Below are positions 1 to 9,175 of a DNA stretch of 64,000 bases, piece by piece. The notes beneath the pieces are model-generated. The model was not told the origin of the DNA. It was given only the letters and a program-made list of their open reading frames with translations, and searched no databases. A program made the translations under genes and the position numbers. Positions within the stretch are counted from its first letter, which is position 1. Each line of letters begins with the position of its first letter. The DNA comes from Micromonospora tarensis (GTDB taxonomy: Bacteria > Actinomycetota > Actinomycetes > Mycobacteriales > Micromonosporaceae): assembly GCF_016803395.1 (NCBI RefSeq), contig NZ_JAEVHL010000014.1, positions 1 through 64,000 of the forward strand. Direction: 5' to 3'.

Positions 1-1
1 C

Positions 2-43
2 CGGGCCGTCGCCCACGCCGCACCGCCCATCGCCGGCGGCTGA
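2..43 (+). CDS. C-terminal tail of an unidentified upstream gene (partial)
   Basis: Frame 2 is open from the window edge to a TGA at 41-43 and would encode only RAVAHAAPPIAGG. It is followed by a GC-rich inverted stretch that could end transcription between this gene and the convergent remnant at 74-244. There is too little to assign a function, and the open frame could be chance. Confidence 0.2.
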   Translation, partial: RAVAHAAPPIAGG

Positions 44-73
44 GCGGCCCGCCCCGCACGCCGGCGGGCGTCC

Positions 74-244
74 CTACCGCCCGGTCGCGGCGTAGAAGTC
101 GCTCGGATCGTTGGCCAGGGACGCCTTGACGTGCGCGCTCCACTCGTCGGCGAGGACCTCGATCCGGCCGGCTTCGATGCCGTCCAGCGCGCCGCGCACC
201 ACGTCGGCGGGATCCATCTTGTCGCCGTCGTAGCCGGCCATCAT
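74..244 (-). pseudogene. C-terminal remnant of a short-chain dehydrogenase
   Basis: The 56 residues beginning MMAGYDGDKMDPADVVRGAL read like the extreme C-terminus of classical SDR oxidoreductases: the loop after the active site, then the conserved DPADVVRGALDGIEAG helix and the EVLADEWSAHVKASL segment. No Rossmann fold or YxxxK centre lies upstream, because the ROK gene begins its coding 9 bp away. The piece is therefore the tail of a gene whose first 180 or so residues are gone. It lies just downstream of the ROK stop, so it could still be transcribed. It is unlikely to make a working enzyme. Confidence 0.55.
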
Positions 245-252
245 GTCGGTTC

Positions 253-1347
253 TCAGATCGGAGCGAGTTCCGGGATGCCGTAGTGCTGGTCGAGCACCTG
301 CATGGCGGCGCCCGCGGCGATGACGTCCGCGCCGAGGCTGGAGAGGGCCACTTTCGTGCTGAGCCAGTCCGCGCGCGGCACGTCCGTCTGGACGGCGTCG
401 CCGACGGCCGCGAGATAGGCCTGCGGGTGCCGGAGGAGGTCGGCGCCGGCCAGCACCACGTGGGCGAGGTCGAGGGTCTGGAGCAGGTTGACGACGCCCA
501 CCGCCACGACGCGGGCGGCGCGGGCCAGCTCCCCGGCCTCGGCGGCGTGGTGGTGCACGATCTCCAGGCATCCGTGGCGACCGCAGACGCAGCGGGGCCC
601 GTCCAGGTCGACGACCGTGTGGCCGAATTCGCCCGCGTTGGTGTGCGCGCCCCGGTGGGCAGTGCCGCCCAGCCAGAAGCCCGCCCCGATGCCGGACTCG
701 ACCATGATGAGCGCCGCGTCACCGAACGTCGCGCCGTACCGCCAGGCCTCGGCGGTGATCCCCGCGGTGACGTCCTTGTCGAGGTGCACGGGCAGGCCCA
801 GGTGCTGCTCGGCGACCTCGCGCAGCGGCACGTCGTGCCAGTGCCGTAGGCCGTGGGCGTCCCGGACCAGGCCGTGGGCGTGGTCCAGCGGGCCGATCAT
901 GCCGATGCCCAGCCCGGTGAGCCGGCCGCGCAGCTCGCCGATGCCGGTCAGCGCGCCGATCCCGGCGGTCAGGGCGTCGAGAAGCTGCTTCGGGGTGAAG
1001 TCGCCGGGCAGTGGGCTCACCGCCGACTGGTGCACGGTGCCGGCCAGGTCGACCAGGACCAGCCGCAACGTGCGCCGAGCCACGTGGGCGCCGATCGCGT
1101 ACCGGCTGTCCGGGACGAGTTCGTAGACGACAGCGGGCTTGCCGATGCCGGGTCGTCGGACGCCGGCGGGACGGATCAGTCCGTCGGCGGTCAGCCGGGC
1201 GATGACCTTGGAGACCGCCTGCGGGGTCAGGCCGGTGGCCTCCACCACTGTCGACCGCTCGAACGATCGGACGGTCCGCCCCACGGCCATGACCAGGGCC
1301 TGGTTGTAGTCGCGGAGGAAGGTGACGTCGGCAGTGACGCGGGTCAT
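253..1347 (-). CDS. ROK-family transcriptional regulator
   Basis: This 364-residue protein has an N-terminal winged helix-turn-helix (about residues 15-75, with STVVEATGLTPQAVSKVIAR as the recognition region) followed by a ROK sugar-kinase-like domain. The ROK zinc signature is present as GEFGHTVVDLDGPRCVCGRH followed by GCLE, in which the cysteines and the upstream His bind zinc. Length is slightly below the family's usual 380-400 residues, with a short linker after GCLE. Such proteins usually repress sugar or transport genes and are released by a sugar ligand. It is divergent from an MFS exporter, and a dyad with arms GCAAC/GTTGC in the 41-bp gap is the likely shared operator. The ligand cannot be told from sequence. 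Confidence 0.88.
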   Translation of the reverse strand: MTRVTADVTFLRDYNQALVMAVGRTVRSFERSTVVEATGLTPQAVSKVIARLTADGLIRPAGVRRPGIGKPAVVYELVPDSRYAIGAHVARRTLRLVLVDLAGTVHQSAVSPLPGDFTPKQLLDALTAGIGALTGIGELRGRLTGLGIGMIGPLDHAHGLVRDAHGLRHWHDVPLREVAEQHLGLPVHLDKDVTAGITAEAWRYGATFGDAALIMVESGIGAGFWLGGTAHRGAHTNAGEFGHTVVDLDGPRCVCGRHGCLEIVHHHAAEAGELARAARVVAVGVVNLLQTLDLAHVVLAGADLLRHPQAYLAAVGDAVQTDVPRADWLSTKVALSSLGADVIAAGAAMQVLDQHYGIPELAPI

Positions 1348-1359
1348 CTCACCACCCTA

Positions 1360-1380
1360 TTACGCAACGCTGTTGCTAAA
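1360..1380. promoter_or_regulatory. Probable ROK operator between the ROK and MFS genes
   Basis: A perfect inverted repeat GCAAC-GCT-GTTGC (1364-1376) is flanked by TTA on the left and TAA on the right. It occupies most of the 41-bp gap between two divergent starts. Position and AT-rich flanks fit an autoregulatory ROK operator that would also control the exporter. No binding evidence is available. Confidence 0.55.
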
Positions 1381-1388
1381 TTTTTTCG

Positions 1389-2615
1389 GTGATCGAGTTG
1401 AGTAGAGGTCGACGGGTGGCGGCGTTGGCCGCGCTGGCACTGGGCGGCGTCGCGGTCGGCCTGACCGAGTTCGTGGCGATGGGCCTGCTGCCGGAGATCG
1501 CCCGCAATCTGCTCCCGCACGAGTACGCCCGGTCGTCGCCGGACGCCGTCGCCCGCGCCGGCTGGATGATCACCGCGTACGCGCTCGGCGTGGTGGTGGG
1601 CGCGCCCCTGATCGCCGCGCTGAGCGCGCGGCTGCCCCGCAAGAAGCTCGTGCTCGGGCTGCTCGTGCTCTTCGCCGTCGGCACTGTCGCGTCCGCGCTC
1701 GCCCCCACCTTCGAGCTGGTGCTGGTGGCACGGTTCGCGGCCGCGCTGCCGCACGGCGCGTACTTCGGCGCGGCCGGCCTGCTCGCGGCCACCCTGTGGG
1801 GACCCGGCAACGAGGCGCGGGGTTTCGCCACAGTGCTCAGCGGCCTGACGGTGAGCAACGTGGTCGGCGTACCGCTCATCACGCGGCTCGGGCAGACGGC
1901 CGACTGGCGCGTCGCGTACCTGGTCATCGCCGGCGTCTTCCTGCTCACCCTGCTGGCCGTGTTCGCGGTCGTCCCGGAGGTCGCGGCGGCGGCGGACGGC
2001 TCGCCGGCCGCCGAGTTGAGGGCGCTGCGGACCTCCCAGGTCTGGCTGGTCGCCGCGACCGGCGCGATCGGGTTCGCCGGGTTCTTCGCGGTGGACAGCT
2101 ACATCGCGCCGGTGACCACCGACGTCACCGGCCTCGCCGCCGCGACGGTGCCGTGGGCGCTGGTCGCGGTCGGTCTCGGGATGACCGTCGGCAACGCCCT
2201 GGGTGGCTGGTTCGCGGACCGTGACCTGCACCGGAGCATGGTCATCGGCTTCGTGGCGATGATCGTGAGCATCACGGCGTTCAGTCTGGCCGCGTCGACA
2301 GGCGTCGGTCTGTTCGTAGGCGCGTTCCTGGTCGGCGCGACAAGCCTCTACCTCGGTCCGGTCCTACAGGCACGCCTGATCACCGTCGCGCCGGGGGCGC
2401 AACTGATGGGTGCGGCGCTCAACCAGTCGGCCATGAACATCGCGAACAGCCTGGGCGCGGCTCTGGGCAGTGTCGCCATCGCGGCCGGACTCGGCTACCT
2501 CGCGCCGGCCCGGGTCGGCATCGTCCTGGCGGTCGTCGGGCTGGCGCTGGGACTGGTCAGCTTCGCCGCCGGACGTCGGGTCCGCGAGCGGGTCCCGGCC
2601 ACCGTCGCGGGCTGA
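1389..2615 (+). CDS. MFS transporter, DHA1/AraJ-like
   Basis: This 408-residue membrane protein has about 12 hydrophobic segments. TM1 begins with VAALAALALGGVAVGLTEFV and is followed by the MGLLPEIA loop typical of the AraJ/YdhP efflux group. The loop between TM2 and TM3 carries SARLPRKK, the basic MFS motif A region. It most likely exports a sugar derivative or drug by proton antiport. The GTG at 1389 is used as start. A second in-frame GTG about 12 codons later would also give an intact TM1. Divergence from the ROK gene suggests derepression by that regulator's ligand. Confidence 0.85.
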   Translation: MIELSRGRRVAALAALALGGVAVGLTEFVAMGLLPEIARNLLPHEYARSSPDAVARAGWMITAYALGVVVGAPLIAALSARLPRKKLVLGLLVLFAVGTVASALAPTFELVLVARFAAALPHGAYFGAAGLLAATLWGPGNEARGFATVLSGLTVSNVVGVPLITRLGQTADWRVAYLVIAGVFLLTLLAVFAVVPEVAAAADGSPAAELRALRTSQVWLVAATGAIGFAGFFAVDSYIAPVTTDVTGLAAATVPWALVAVGLGMTVGNALGGWFADRDLHRSMVIGFVAMIVSITAFSLAASTGVGLFVGAFLVGATSLYLGPVLQARLITVAPGAQLMGAALNQSAMNIANSLGAALGSVAIAAGLGYLAPARVGIVLAVVGLALGLVSFAAGRRVRERVPATVAG

Positions 2616-2642
2616 TGGGGCCGGGCCGCCCAGGACCGGTGG

Positions 2643-3971
2643 TCAGGTGTCGTCGACGCTCACCGTCACCCGGTCGGTGCTCGACCTCCAGTTGGGCACG
2701 TTGATCGCCTGGTATCCGCCGCCGCGTTGACCCACCGTGATCCGGACCAGGCCGAGGTGTGCCGGCGTCGCGGGAATGAACAGGTCCATGCCGGTGATGA
2801 AGGTCTGGCTGAAGAACTCCGGCAACGGCGCCGTCAGGTCGGTCACGCCGTCGCTGCCGTCGTCGAAGGCGAAGATGGCGATCGTCCTCTTGGCGCGCGG
2901 CGTGTTCGCCGCGTTCAGGACGTCCCGGCCGTTGATCCAGAGCCGGTCGCCGGCGTCGCCCTGGTCGCCCCACCACTCCTTCTGGCGCTGGATCGTCAGC
3001 GCCGTGTGCCGATCGCTGCTGTCGACGAGCGCGCTGAGGCCCTCGCCGGGAAGGCTGGTGGCGAGGCGAAGGAACGAGTCCGAGCGGAGAAACGGCGAGA
3101 AGTAGAAGTGGTGCGTCGCCGCGCCGGGGCGCACGATCGCGAACTCGTAACGGGCGGTGGCGAGCACCGGGAAGGGGCCGAACGCCCCGTCGCCGGCCAG
3201 CGGCACCCGGTGCGCGGGCCGGTGTGTCAACCGGCCGCCGGTCAGGGGGTGGACCGGGTAGACCTCGACTGTCGCACCGGTGAGCCCGACGTTGCTCGGG
3301 AAGAGCACCGCGCGTCCGGAGACCCGCGCGGTGCCGAGGAGTTGGGGCACGATCCGCGTCGTGCGGGGCGGACGACCCTGGAGGAACCCGAACATCTCGC
3401 CGAACGACTCCGGCGACGACACGGTCTGGGTGTGCGACTGCTCCGGCAGGTGCACGTTCGTCGCGCCGACGACCGCGCGGGTCGGGTCGCCCTCACCCCA
3501 GATGGCGAGCGTGGGCACGCCACCTGGTGGGGCGGTCGCGGTGCGCCCGTCCAGGTTGACGTAGTGCGCCACCCGGGCGGCGCGCGCCGGCGAGCTGGCG
3601 AGGTAGCCCTGGCTGACGAAGGTGCCCAGGGAGTGCGCGACCAGGTCGACCGCGTCCGCGCCGGTCGCCGCCAGCAGGCGGGCGATCCGGGTGTCCAGGC
3701 CGGCGTACACCTGGGGCAGGATCATCGCGACGTTCGGCGAGTCGTACTCGTGGGCCTCGATGATGTCGATCGGGTAGCCGTTGCTGGCGAGCCGTTTGGC
3801 CTGGGTCTGGAACTGCGCGGCCGAGCCCGCGCTGCCGTGCACGAAGATCACCGGGCGGTACGTGGGTGTGCCGGCGGCTTCGGCGGCGCGCGTGACGGGG
3901 GCGACGGACAGGCTGGCCGCGAGGGCGACCCCGGCCAGCAGGCAGAGCAGTCTTCGGCGAGACGTGTGCAT
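2643..3971 (-). CDS. Secreted alpha/beta-hydrolase lipase with AF1763-like C-terminal domain
   Basis: The ATG at 3971 follows a strong GGAGG site 4 bases upstream and gives a 442-residue precursor. The signal peptide contains MHTSRRRLLCLLAGVALAAS and ends near TRAAEA. The hydrolase core shows the oxyanion motif VFVHGSAGS, the nucleophile elbow AHSLGT (Ser) and a late His in PEQSHTQT. The Asp is probably in the IWGEGDPTR strand. The C-terminal half, with WWGDQG, LWINGRDVLN and IAIFAFDDGSDG, matches the beta-sandwich seen in the Archaeoglobus AF1763-type lipases. It should hydrolyse lipid or polyester esters outside the cell. The longer open frame upstream is not coding. A dyad at 3999-4015 sits just ahead of it. 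Confidence 0.85.
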   Translation of the reverse strand: MHTSRRRLLCLLAGVALAASLSVAPVTRAAEAAGTPTYRPVIFVHGSAGSAAQFQTQAKRLASNGYPIDIIEAHEYDSPNVAMILPQVYAGLDTRIARLLAATGADAVDLVAHSLGTFVSQGYLASSPARAARVAHYVNLDGRTATAPPGGVPTLAIWGEGDPTRAVVGATNVHLPEQSHTQTVSSPESFGEMFGFLQGRPPRTTRIVPQLLGTARVSGRAVLFPSNVGLTGATVEVYPVHPLTGGRLTHRPAHRVPLAGDGAFGPFPVLATARYEFAIVRPGAATHHFYFSPFLRSDSFLRLATSLPGEGLSALVDSSDRHTALTIQRQKEWWGDQGDAGDRLWINGRDVLNAANTPRAKRTIAIFAFDDGSDGVTDLTAPLPEFFSQTFITGMDLFIPATPAHLGLVRITVGQRGGGYQAINVPNWRSSTDRVTVSVDDT

Positions 3972-3998
3972 CGATCCTCCACCTTGACGACGAAGTAT

Positions 3999-4015
3999 TT
4001 GCACTACTAGCGCAA
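3999..4015. promoter_or_regulatory. Operator-like dyad upstream of the lipase gene
   Basis: TTGCACTA-C-TAGCGCAA is an 8-bp inverted repeat with one mismatch. It lies 28 bp before the lipase start, in an unusually AT-rich spot. It looks like a MarR- or GntR-type operator, but no cognate regulator gene is adjacent. Confidence 0.35.
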
Positions 4016-4056
4016 GTATCGTGTCAGGGTGCGGCGCCGCGGTCCACACCGTGCGG

Positions 4057-5430
4057 TCAGTTGATCTCCCGAGCGAGCAGGTCGCCCACGGCGGCGCGGA
4101 CCGGGTCGGGGTCCGACCAACTCCAGTTCGGGTGCGCGCGGTTGGTGAGCAGGGCCAGCACGAGCTTGCGGTCGGGCGCGACCAGCAGCGAGGGGCCGGC
4201 GAACCCGGTGTGGCCGAAGGTCCGGGCGGAGGCGAGCCGGCCCATGAACCAGCTCTGGTTGAGCACGACCCCGAGGCCGTGCGCGGCGGTCCGGTTGGGC
4301 CGCTCCGGGTCGATGGCCGGCTTGCCGACGTTGTGGTCGGTGAGCATCCGGCGCACCGTCGCCGCGGCGAGGATCCGCTTGCCCCCGTAGGTCCCCTCGT
4401 TGAGAAGCAGCTGACCGATGACCGCGAGGTCGGCGGCGCTGGCGAAGACGCCGGCGTGACCCGCGACGCCACCGAGGTGGTTGGCGACGTCGTCGTGGAC
4501 GGTGCCCCGCAGCAGACCCCGGGACGAGCGGGCGTCGGTGGCGACCAGGCGGCTGGCCTTCGTGGCCGCCGACATCCAGCCGTCGGGGTTGAAGCCGGTG
4601 TTCCACAGGCCGAGCGGACCGGTCAGGTTGCGCTTGAGCGCCTGGTCGAGCCGCAGGCCGGTGACCTTCTCGACGATCTTGCCGGCGACCATCAGCCCGA
4701 CGCTGGAGTAGCGGAACGTCGTGCCCGGCACCGCACCGGCGACCAGCGGCGTGCTGAGCACGGCGCTCCAGCGGGCCGCGTTGTCGGGCAGGCCGGTGAC
4801 CTTCGCGCCGACCGGGAGGCCGCTGGTGTGGGTGAGCAGCATCTCGACAGTGACCCGCTCCTTGCCCGCGCCGGTGAAGGCGGGCAGGTAGTCGCGCACC
4901 GGCGCGCCGAGGTCGACCCGCCCCTTGTCGACCTGCTGCAACAGCAGGATGGCGGTGTACACCTTGGTGACCGAGGCGAGGTCGAAGACGGAGTCGGGGC
5001 GCATGGCGACGCGCTGGGCCGCCGGCAGCAGCTTCGGGCCCGCGCCGTAGCGCAGCGCCTCCCCGACGGCGGTGTGCACCGTCTTCTCCCCGTCGACAAG
5101 CACCAGCGCGACCGCACCGGGGAAACCCTTGTGCTGCACGGTCTGCGGGGTGGCCGGCAGGTGCTGACGCAGCAGCGCTGTCACGTCCGGCGCGTAGCGG
5201 GCCTGACCGGCCTCGACGGCACCGCCGTTCGGGGACGCGGTGGCGCTCGGCCGCCGGGGGTTTCCCGCCGAGCCGAACCCCTCCCGGTTTCCGCTGGCGC
5301 CGGTCGCGGCCATCGCCTCGCCGGGGCTGGCCGCGCCCGGGCCGGCCGCGCCGTTGTCGCCGCAGCCGGTGAGGGCGGAGGTCGCGGCGGCCAGGCCGGC
5401 ACCGAGCAGGGTACGACGCGCGAGGGACAT
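4057..5430 (-). CDS. Serine hydrolase of the class C beta-lactamase / DD-peptidase fold, Tat lipoprotein
   Basis: The start at 5430 gives 457 residues. It was chosen because MSLARRTLLGAGLAAATSAL plus TGC is a twin-arginine signal with a lipobox, so the protein should be folded inside, exported by Tat and lipid-anchored. A Gly/Ala/Pro-rich linker follows. The catalytic domain has SxxK as SVTK (in DLASVTKVYTA), a Tyr motif as YSS, and the third motif as HTG in FGHTGFAG. These are the nucleophile/base Ser-Lys, the Tyr and the KTG-equivalent of penicillin-binding-type esterases. The substrate could be a peptidoglycan peptide, a D-amino-acid ester or another ester; sequence does not decide. No operon partner is evident. 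Confidence 0.85.
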   Translation of the reverse strand: MSLARRTLLGAGLAAATSALTGCGDNGAAGPGAASPGEAMAATGASGNREGFGSAGNPRRPSATASPNGGAVEAGQARYAPDVTALLRQHLPATPQTVQHKGFPGAVALVLVDGEKTVHTAVGEALRYGAGPKLLPAAQRVAMRPDSVFDLASVTKVYTAILLLQQVDKGRVDLGAPVRDYLPAFTGAGKERVTVEMLLTHTSGLPVGAKVTGLPDNAARWSAVLSTPLVAGAVPGTTFRYSSVGLMVAGKIVEKVTGLRLDQALKRNLTGPLGLWNTGFNPDGWMSAATKASRLVATDARSSRGLLRGTVHDDVANHLGGVAGHAGVFASAADLAVIGQLLLNEGTYGGKRILAAATVRRMLTDHNVGKPAIDPERPNRTAAHGLGVVLNQSWFMGRLASARTFGHTGFAGPSLLVAPDRKLVLALLTNRAHPNWSWSDPDPVRAAVGDLLAREIN

Positions 5431-5667
5431 GCCGGAGAGCGTGACAGCCGCCTCCGACAACCGGCAACCGGCCCGTCCGAACGGCGGTCGGGTCGATCCC
5501 ATCGTCCGACGGGTGGTCAGCTGGCGGACACAGTCGGTTGACCTTCAGCCGGTTGTGCGACGATCGGCGGGCGTCACTCCGAACGACCGTCCACCGGTCG
5601 GTCCGCGCACCCTTGGCGGGCCGACACGGGGAAGGACGCCACATCTCGTATCCCTTTGGAGAGCACG

Positions 5668-7044
5668 ATGTCCCTCTCCCCGTCCCGGGTCTTCGCCGAG
5701 CTGAACGCCGCTCGGCCTCCGGACCAGCCTTCCCCCGTGCTGGGCACGGCCGTCGTGGTCGGCGGCAGCGTCGCGGGTCTGCTGGCCGCCCGGGTGCTGT
5801 CCGACCACGCCGACACCGTCGTCATCATCGACCGGGACGACCCGCAGGTGACCGGCGCGCGGCCGGGCGTACCCCAGGGCACCCAGCTGCACGCACTGCT
5901 GCCCGGTGGCCTCTTCCAGCTGGAGCGACTGTTCCCGGGGTTTCGCGATCAGGCCCTGGCGCGCGGGGCGATCGAGGCGCCGCCGACGGCCCGGCGCAAC
6001 TACCTCGACGGCCGGCTGAAGGTCGTCGTTCCCGACGACGACGACAGCCTGGCCGGCAGCCGCCCGCTGCTGGAGGGGTTGATCCGCCAGCAGGTGCTCC
6101 GGCTGCCCAACGTCAAGACGGTCACCGCCCGGGCCACCGGTCTGGTCTTCGACGGCACCATGGTCACCGGCGTCCGCTGCGACGTCGGCGGGGTGCCCGG
6201 CGTCGAGGGCGGTGACCTCGTGGTCGACGCCATGGGGCGGTCGAGCAGACTCTCGGACTGGCTGGAGCAGGCCGGCTGGGAGCGGCCGGTCACCCGGCGG
6301 ATGAGCGTGCACCTCAACTACGCCACAGCGCTGTTCCGTCGCCCGGAGGTCACTCCGCCCTCGACGGTCGTGCTCGCGCTGCACACTCCGCGGTCCGCTG
6401 TCGACGTGGCCGGCGCCGCGTTCTTCGCCATCGAGGACGGTCAGTGGATGGCGATGATGGCCGGTTACGGCGACAACCGTCCGGGCCGGACCGCTGACGA
6501 CTTCGTCCGTCGGCTGCGCGAGCAGTTCCCGCCGGAGTTCGGGGAGGTCGCCGACCAGGAGATGCTCGGCGACGTGCAGACCTACCACCACGCCGACAGC
6601 CGGCGCAGAGACTTCCACGCGGTGCGGCGGTTCCCCGCCGGACTGATCAGCGTCGGGGACGCGGTCGCCTCCTTCAACCCGGTGTACGGGCAGGGCATGA
6701 CGGCGGCGGCCCTGCACTCGGCCTGCCTGTCGACGTACCTGCGGTCCGGTCCGGATCTGCGGGCGCCCGCGCGGCGCTTCCTCGACCTGCAGAAGGTAGT
6801 GGTCGACGCCGCCTGGTCGATCTCGACCTCGGCGGACCTGGCGTTGCCGCACGTCGACGGTCCCTACCCGCGCGGCTACCGGCTCTCCAGCTGGGCCAGC
6901 AGGCAGATCATCACCGCGACCGTCACGGACGTGGCGACCGCGCGCCGGTTCAACGACGTCGTCTCGATGCGCGAGCACCCGAGCACGCTCGCCCAGCCCG
7001 GTGTGCTCCTGGGTGCCCTGCGCGCCAACCGACGCGCACGCTGA
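5668..7044 (+). CDS. FAD-dependent oxidoreductase (monooxygenase-type)
   Basis: This 458-residue flavoprotein begins with the dinucleotide-binding motif AVVVGGSVAGLLAARVL at about residues 25-42. It carries the second FAD motif as ISVGDAVASFNPVYGQGMT in the C-terminal half. The architecture fits aromatic hydroxylase or geranylgeranyl-reductase-like single-component enzymes that use NAD(P)H. ATG 5668 is preferred over a TTG at 5656 because GGAGAG stands 4-9 bases before it. A short Pro-rich N-terminus precedes the Rossmann fold. There are no biosynthetic partners, so the substrate is unknown. Confidence 0.82.
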   Translation: MSLSPSRVFAELNAARPPDQPSPVLGTAVVVGGSVAGLLAARVLSDHADTVVIIDRDDPQVTGARPGVPQGTQLHALLPGGLFQLERLFPGFRDQALARGAIEAPPTARRNYLDGRLKVVVPDDDDSLAGSRPLLEGLIRQQVLRLPNVKTVTARATGLVFDGTMVTGVRCDVGGVPGVEGGDLVVDAMGRSSRLSDWLEQAGWERPVTRRMSVHLNYATALFRRPEVTPPSTVVLALHTPRSAVDVAGAAFFAIEDGQWMAMMAGYGDNRPGRTADDFVRRLREQFPPEFGEVADQEMLGDVQTYHHADSRRRDFHAVRRFPAGLISVGDAVASFNPVYGQGMTAAALHSACLSTYLRSGPDLRAPARRFLDLQKVVVDAAWSISTSADLALPHVDGPYPRGYRLSSWASRQIITATVTDVATARRFNDVVSMREHPSTLAQPGVLLGALRANRRAR

Positions 7045-7057
7045 AGCCGGGTGCGCC

Positions 7058-7534
7058 TCAGCGGGGGAGCTTGCGCAGGATGTCGACGACGAAGCGGTGG
7101 TCGTCCAGCTGCGGCAGCCCGGAGACACCGACCCAGCCCACCACCCCGGTGCCGCGCACCCGCAGTGGCAGCGCGCCCCCGGCCGCCGCGTACCGCGCGG
7201 CCGGCAGCCCGTACCGCTCGGCCAGCGTCACCTGCTTGTCCTGGCACAACCGGGCCATATAGAGCGACGAGTGCTCGAAGCGCATCACCACCCGCCCCTT
7301 GCGGCGCAGCCAGGCGTCGTTGTCGGCCGTCGACCCCGGCAGGCCGCAGTGGAACAGCTGGCGACCGGCCCGCCACACGCCGACCGCCACCGGCAACCGC
7401 TGCTCACGCGCGGCGGCGACGGCGAGCATCCCCAGCTCGTACGCGTCCGTCTCGGACAGGCTGGCGAGTTCCAGTTCGCTCTCCTCGCGCAGCAGCTCGT
7501 CCAGCGTCGGCCACGGGTCACGGTCAGCTGACAT
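7058..7534 (-). CDS. UPF0303 / HbpS-like heme-degrading domain protein
   Basis: At 158 residues this is the normal size for the GlcG/HbpS fold. It contains typical segments: an acidic N-terminal helix, PVAVGVWRAGRQLFHCGLPG, the NDAWLRRKGRVVMRFEHSS core and a Gly-rich GVVGWVGVSGLPQLDDH end. Family members bind or degrade heme or act as small-molecule accessory proteins; HbpS of Streptomyces is extracellular, but no signal peptide is visible here. It is convergent with the FAD enzyme (13 bp) and about 50 bp downstream of the SDR gene on the same strand. Function remains uncertain. Confidence 0.7.
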   Translation of the reverse strand: MSADRDPWPTLDELLREESELELASLSETDAYELGMLAVAAAREQRLPVAVGVWRAGRQLFHCGLPGSTADNDAWLRRKGRVVMRFEHSSLYMARLCQDKQVTLAERYGLPAARYAAAGGALPLRVRGTGVVGWVGVSGLPQLDDHRFVVDILRKLPR

Positions 7535-7585
7535 GTTCTTCTCCTCGTCGTTGCGGGGCTGGTCGCCGGTCGTCGTTGCGGGCGA

Positions 7586-9045
7586 TCACCAGGCGCAGGG
7601 CGCGTAGTCCTTCAGGAAGCAGCCGTACAGGTCCTCGCCCTGCTCGCCGCGGACGATCGGGTCGTACACCCGGGCCGCCCCGTCGACCAGGTCCAACGGC
7701 GCGTGGAAGCCCTCGTCCGCCAGCCGCATCTTCGTCGGGTGCGGGCGTTCGTCGGTGATCCAACCGGTGTCGACGCTGGTCATCAGGATGCCGTCGGTCA
7801 ACATCTCCTCGGCGCTGGTGCGGGTCAGCATGTTCAACGCCGCCTTGGCCATGTTGGTGTGCGGGTGCCCCGGGCCTTTGTAGCCGCGGCCGAACTGGCC
7901 CTCCATCGCGGACACGTTCACCACGTACTTGCGGCGGGCCGGCGCCGCGGCCATCGCCGGGCGCAACCGGCTGACCAGCACGAACGGGGCGGTCACGTTG
8001 CACAGCTGCACTTCGAGCAGCTCGACCGGGTCCACCTCCTGGACCCGCTGGACCCAGCTGTTGACCGAGTCGAGGTCGGGCACGAGACCTCCGGCGTCGA
8101 TGGCCGTGGACGCCGCGATCCGTTCCGGCGAGGCCGAGCCGCTGGTCAGTGCCAGCGCCGTGAGCGCATGCGGGGTGAGCGCTGTCGACTGTGGCCCGGC
8201 GGTCAGGCTACCCACCGGGCCGCCCTGCCCGTCCGGCTTGGCGAACGTGATCAGCTCCGGCAGCGGGCCGTCCGGCAGGGCCGCGGCCTCGGCGGCGATG
8301 AGCTGCGCGTACGCCCCGGGGGACCGGCGGACGGTCTGCGCCGCGTTGTTGATCAGGATGTCGAGGGGGCCCTGGCTGCTGACGTCGTCGGCGAGCGCGA
8401 TCACCTGGGCGGGGTCGCGTAGGTCGATCCCGACGATGCGCAGACGGTGCAGCCAGTCGGCGCTGTCGGGCATCGCGGCGAACCTGCGTACCGCGTCGTG
8501 CGGGAACCGCGTCGTCACCGTCGTGTGCGCGCCGTCGCGCAGCAGCCGCAGCGCGATGTACATCCCGATCTTGGCGCGGCCACCGGTGAGCAGCGCGCGC
8601 CGCCCGGTCAGGTCGGTACGGGCGTCGCGCCGTTCCCGGTTGAGCGCGGCGCAGGACGGACAGAGTTGGTGGTAGAAGGCGTCCACCTCGCGGTAGCGCT
8701 GCTTGCAGACGTAGCAGCGCGCGGATTGTGTAGGAAGCCCGCCGTCTCGCCCGCGACGGAGGACGCGAGGGGGATGCCCTGGGTCTCGTCGTCGATCCGC
8801 CCGGGAGCGCCGGTGGCGGTGGCCTCCGTCACCGCCCGGTCGGCGGCGAGGATGGCGTCCCGCCGTTCCTCGCGCCGCCGCTGCTTGACCACCTTGTAGA
8901 GCCGGGCGGTGGCCCGCTGCACCCGCACCACGTCGGGGTGGTCGGAGGGCAGCGCCTCCAACGCCTCGAAGACGCTGAGGCAGGCCTCCAGCCGGTCTCG
9001 GTCAATGCCTTCTTGACCGTTTTCGGTAATGTTGTCCACCGTCAT
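7586..9045 (-). pseudogene. SDR-family oxidoreductase with N-terminal helical and Cys-rich extension, frameshifted
   Basis: The protein starts MTVDNITENGQEGIDRDRLE (start 9045) and continues with a charged helical region of about 100 residues to ETAGFLHNP. It then resumes one frame over as CYVCKQRYREV and CPSC, a four-cysteine zinc-ribbon-like pair, followed by a Rossmann fold with ALLTGGRAKIGMYIA, NNAAQ and VNVSAMEGQ. One base is missing near 8717-8721 in a CGCGCGC tract; restoring it gives 486 residues. The usual SDR YxxxK appears as TNMAK, so the catalytic Tyr position holds Thr. Substrate unknown. The break may be an assembly error, since neighbouring genes show the same lesion. Confidence 0.8.
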
Positions 9046-9175
9046 GCGTCGTCGTCTCGTCCCATATCCCGTGCCGGCTCCAGCCGGCCCGCCCCAAGTC
9101 CGACCCGAAACTGTACGCACCACGCGGCCTCCGACGCACCTCGTGGTTGTCCGGGCCTCGACGCGCCCCGGGTGC

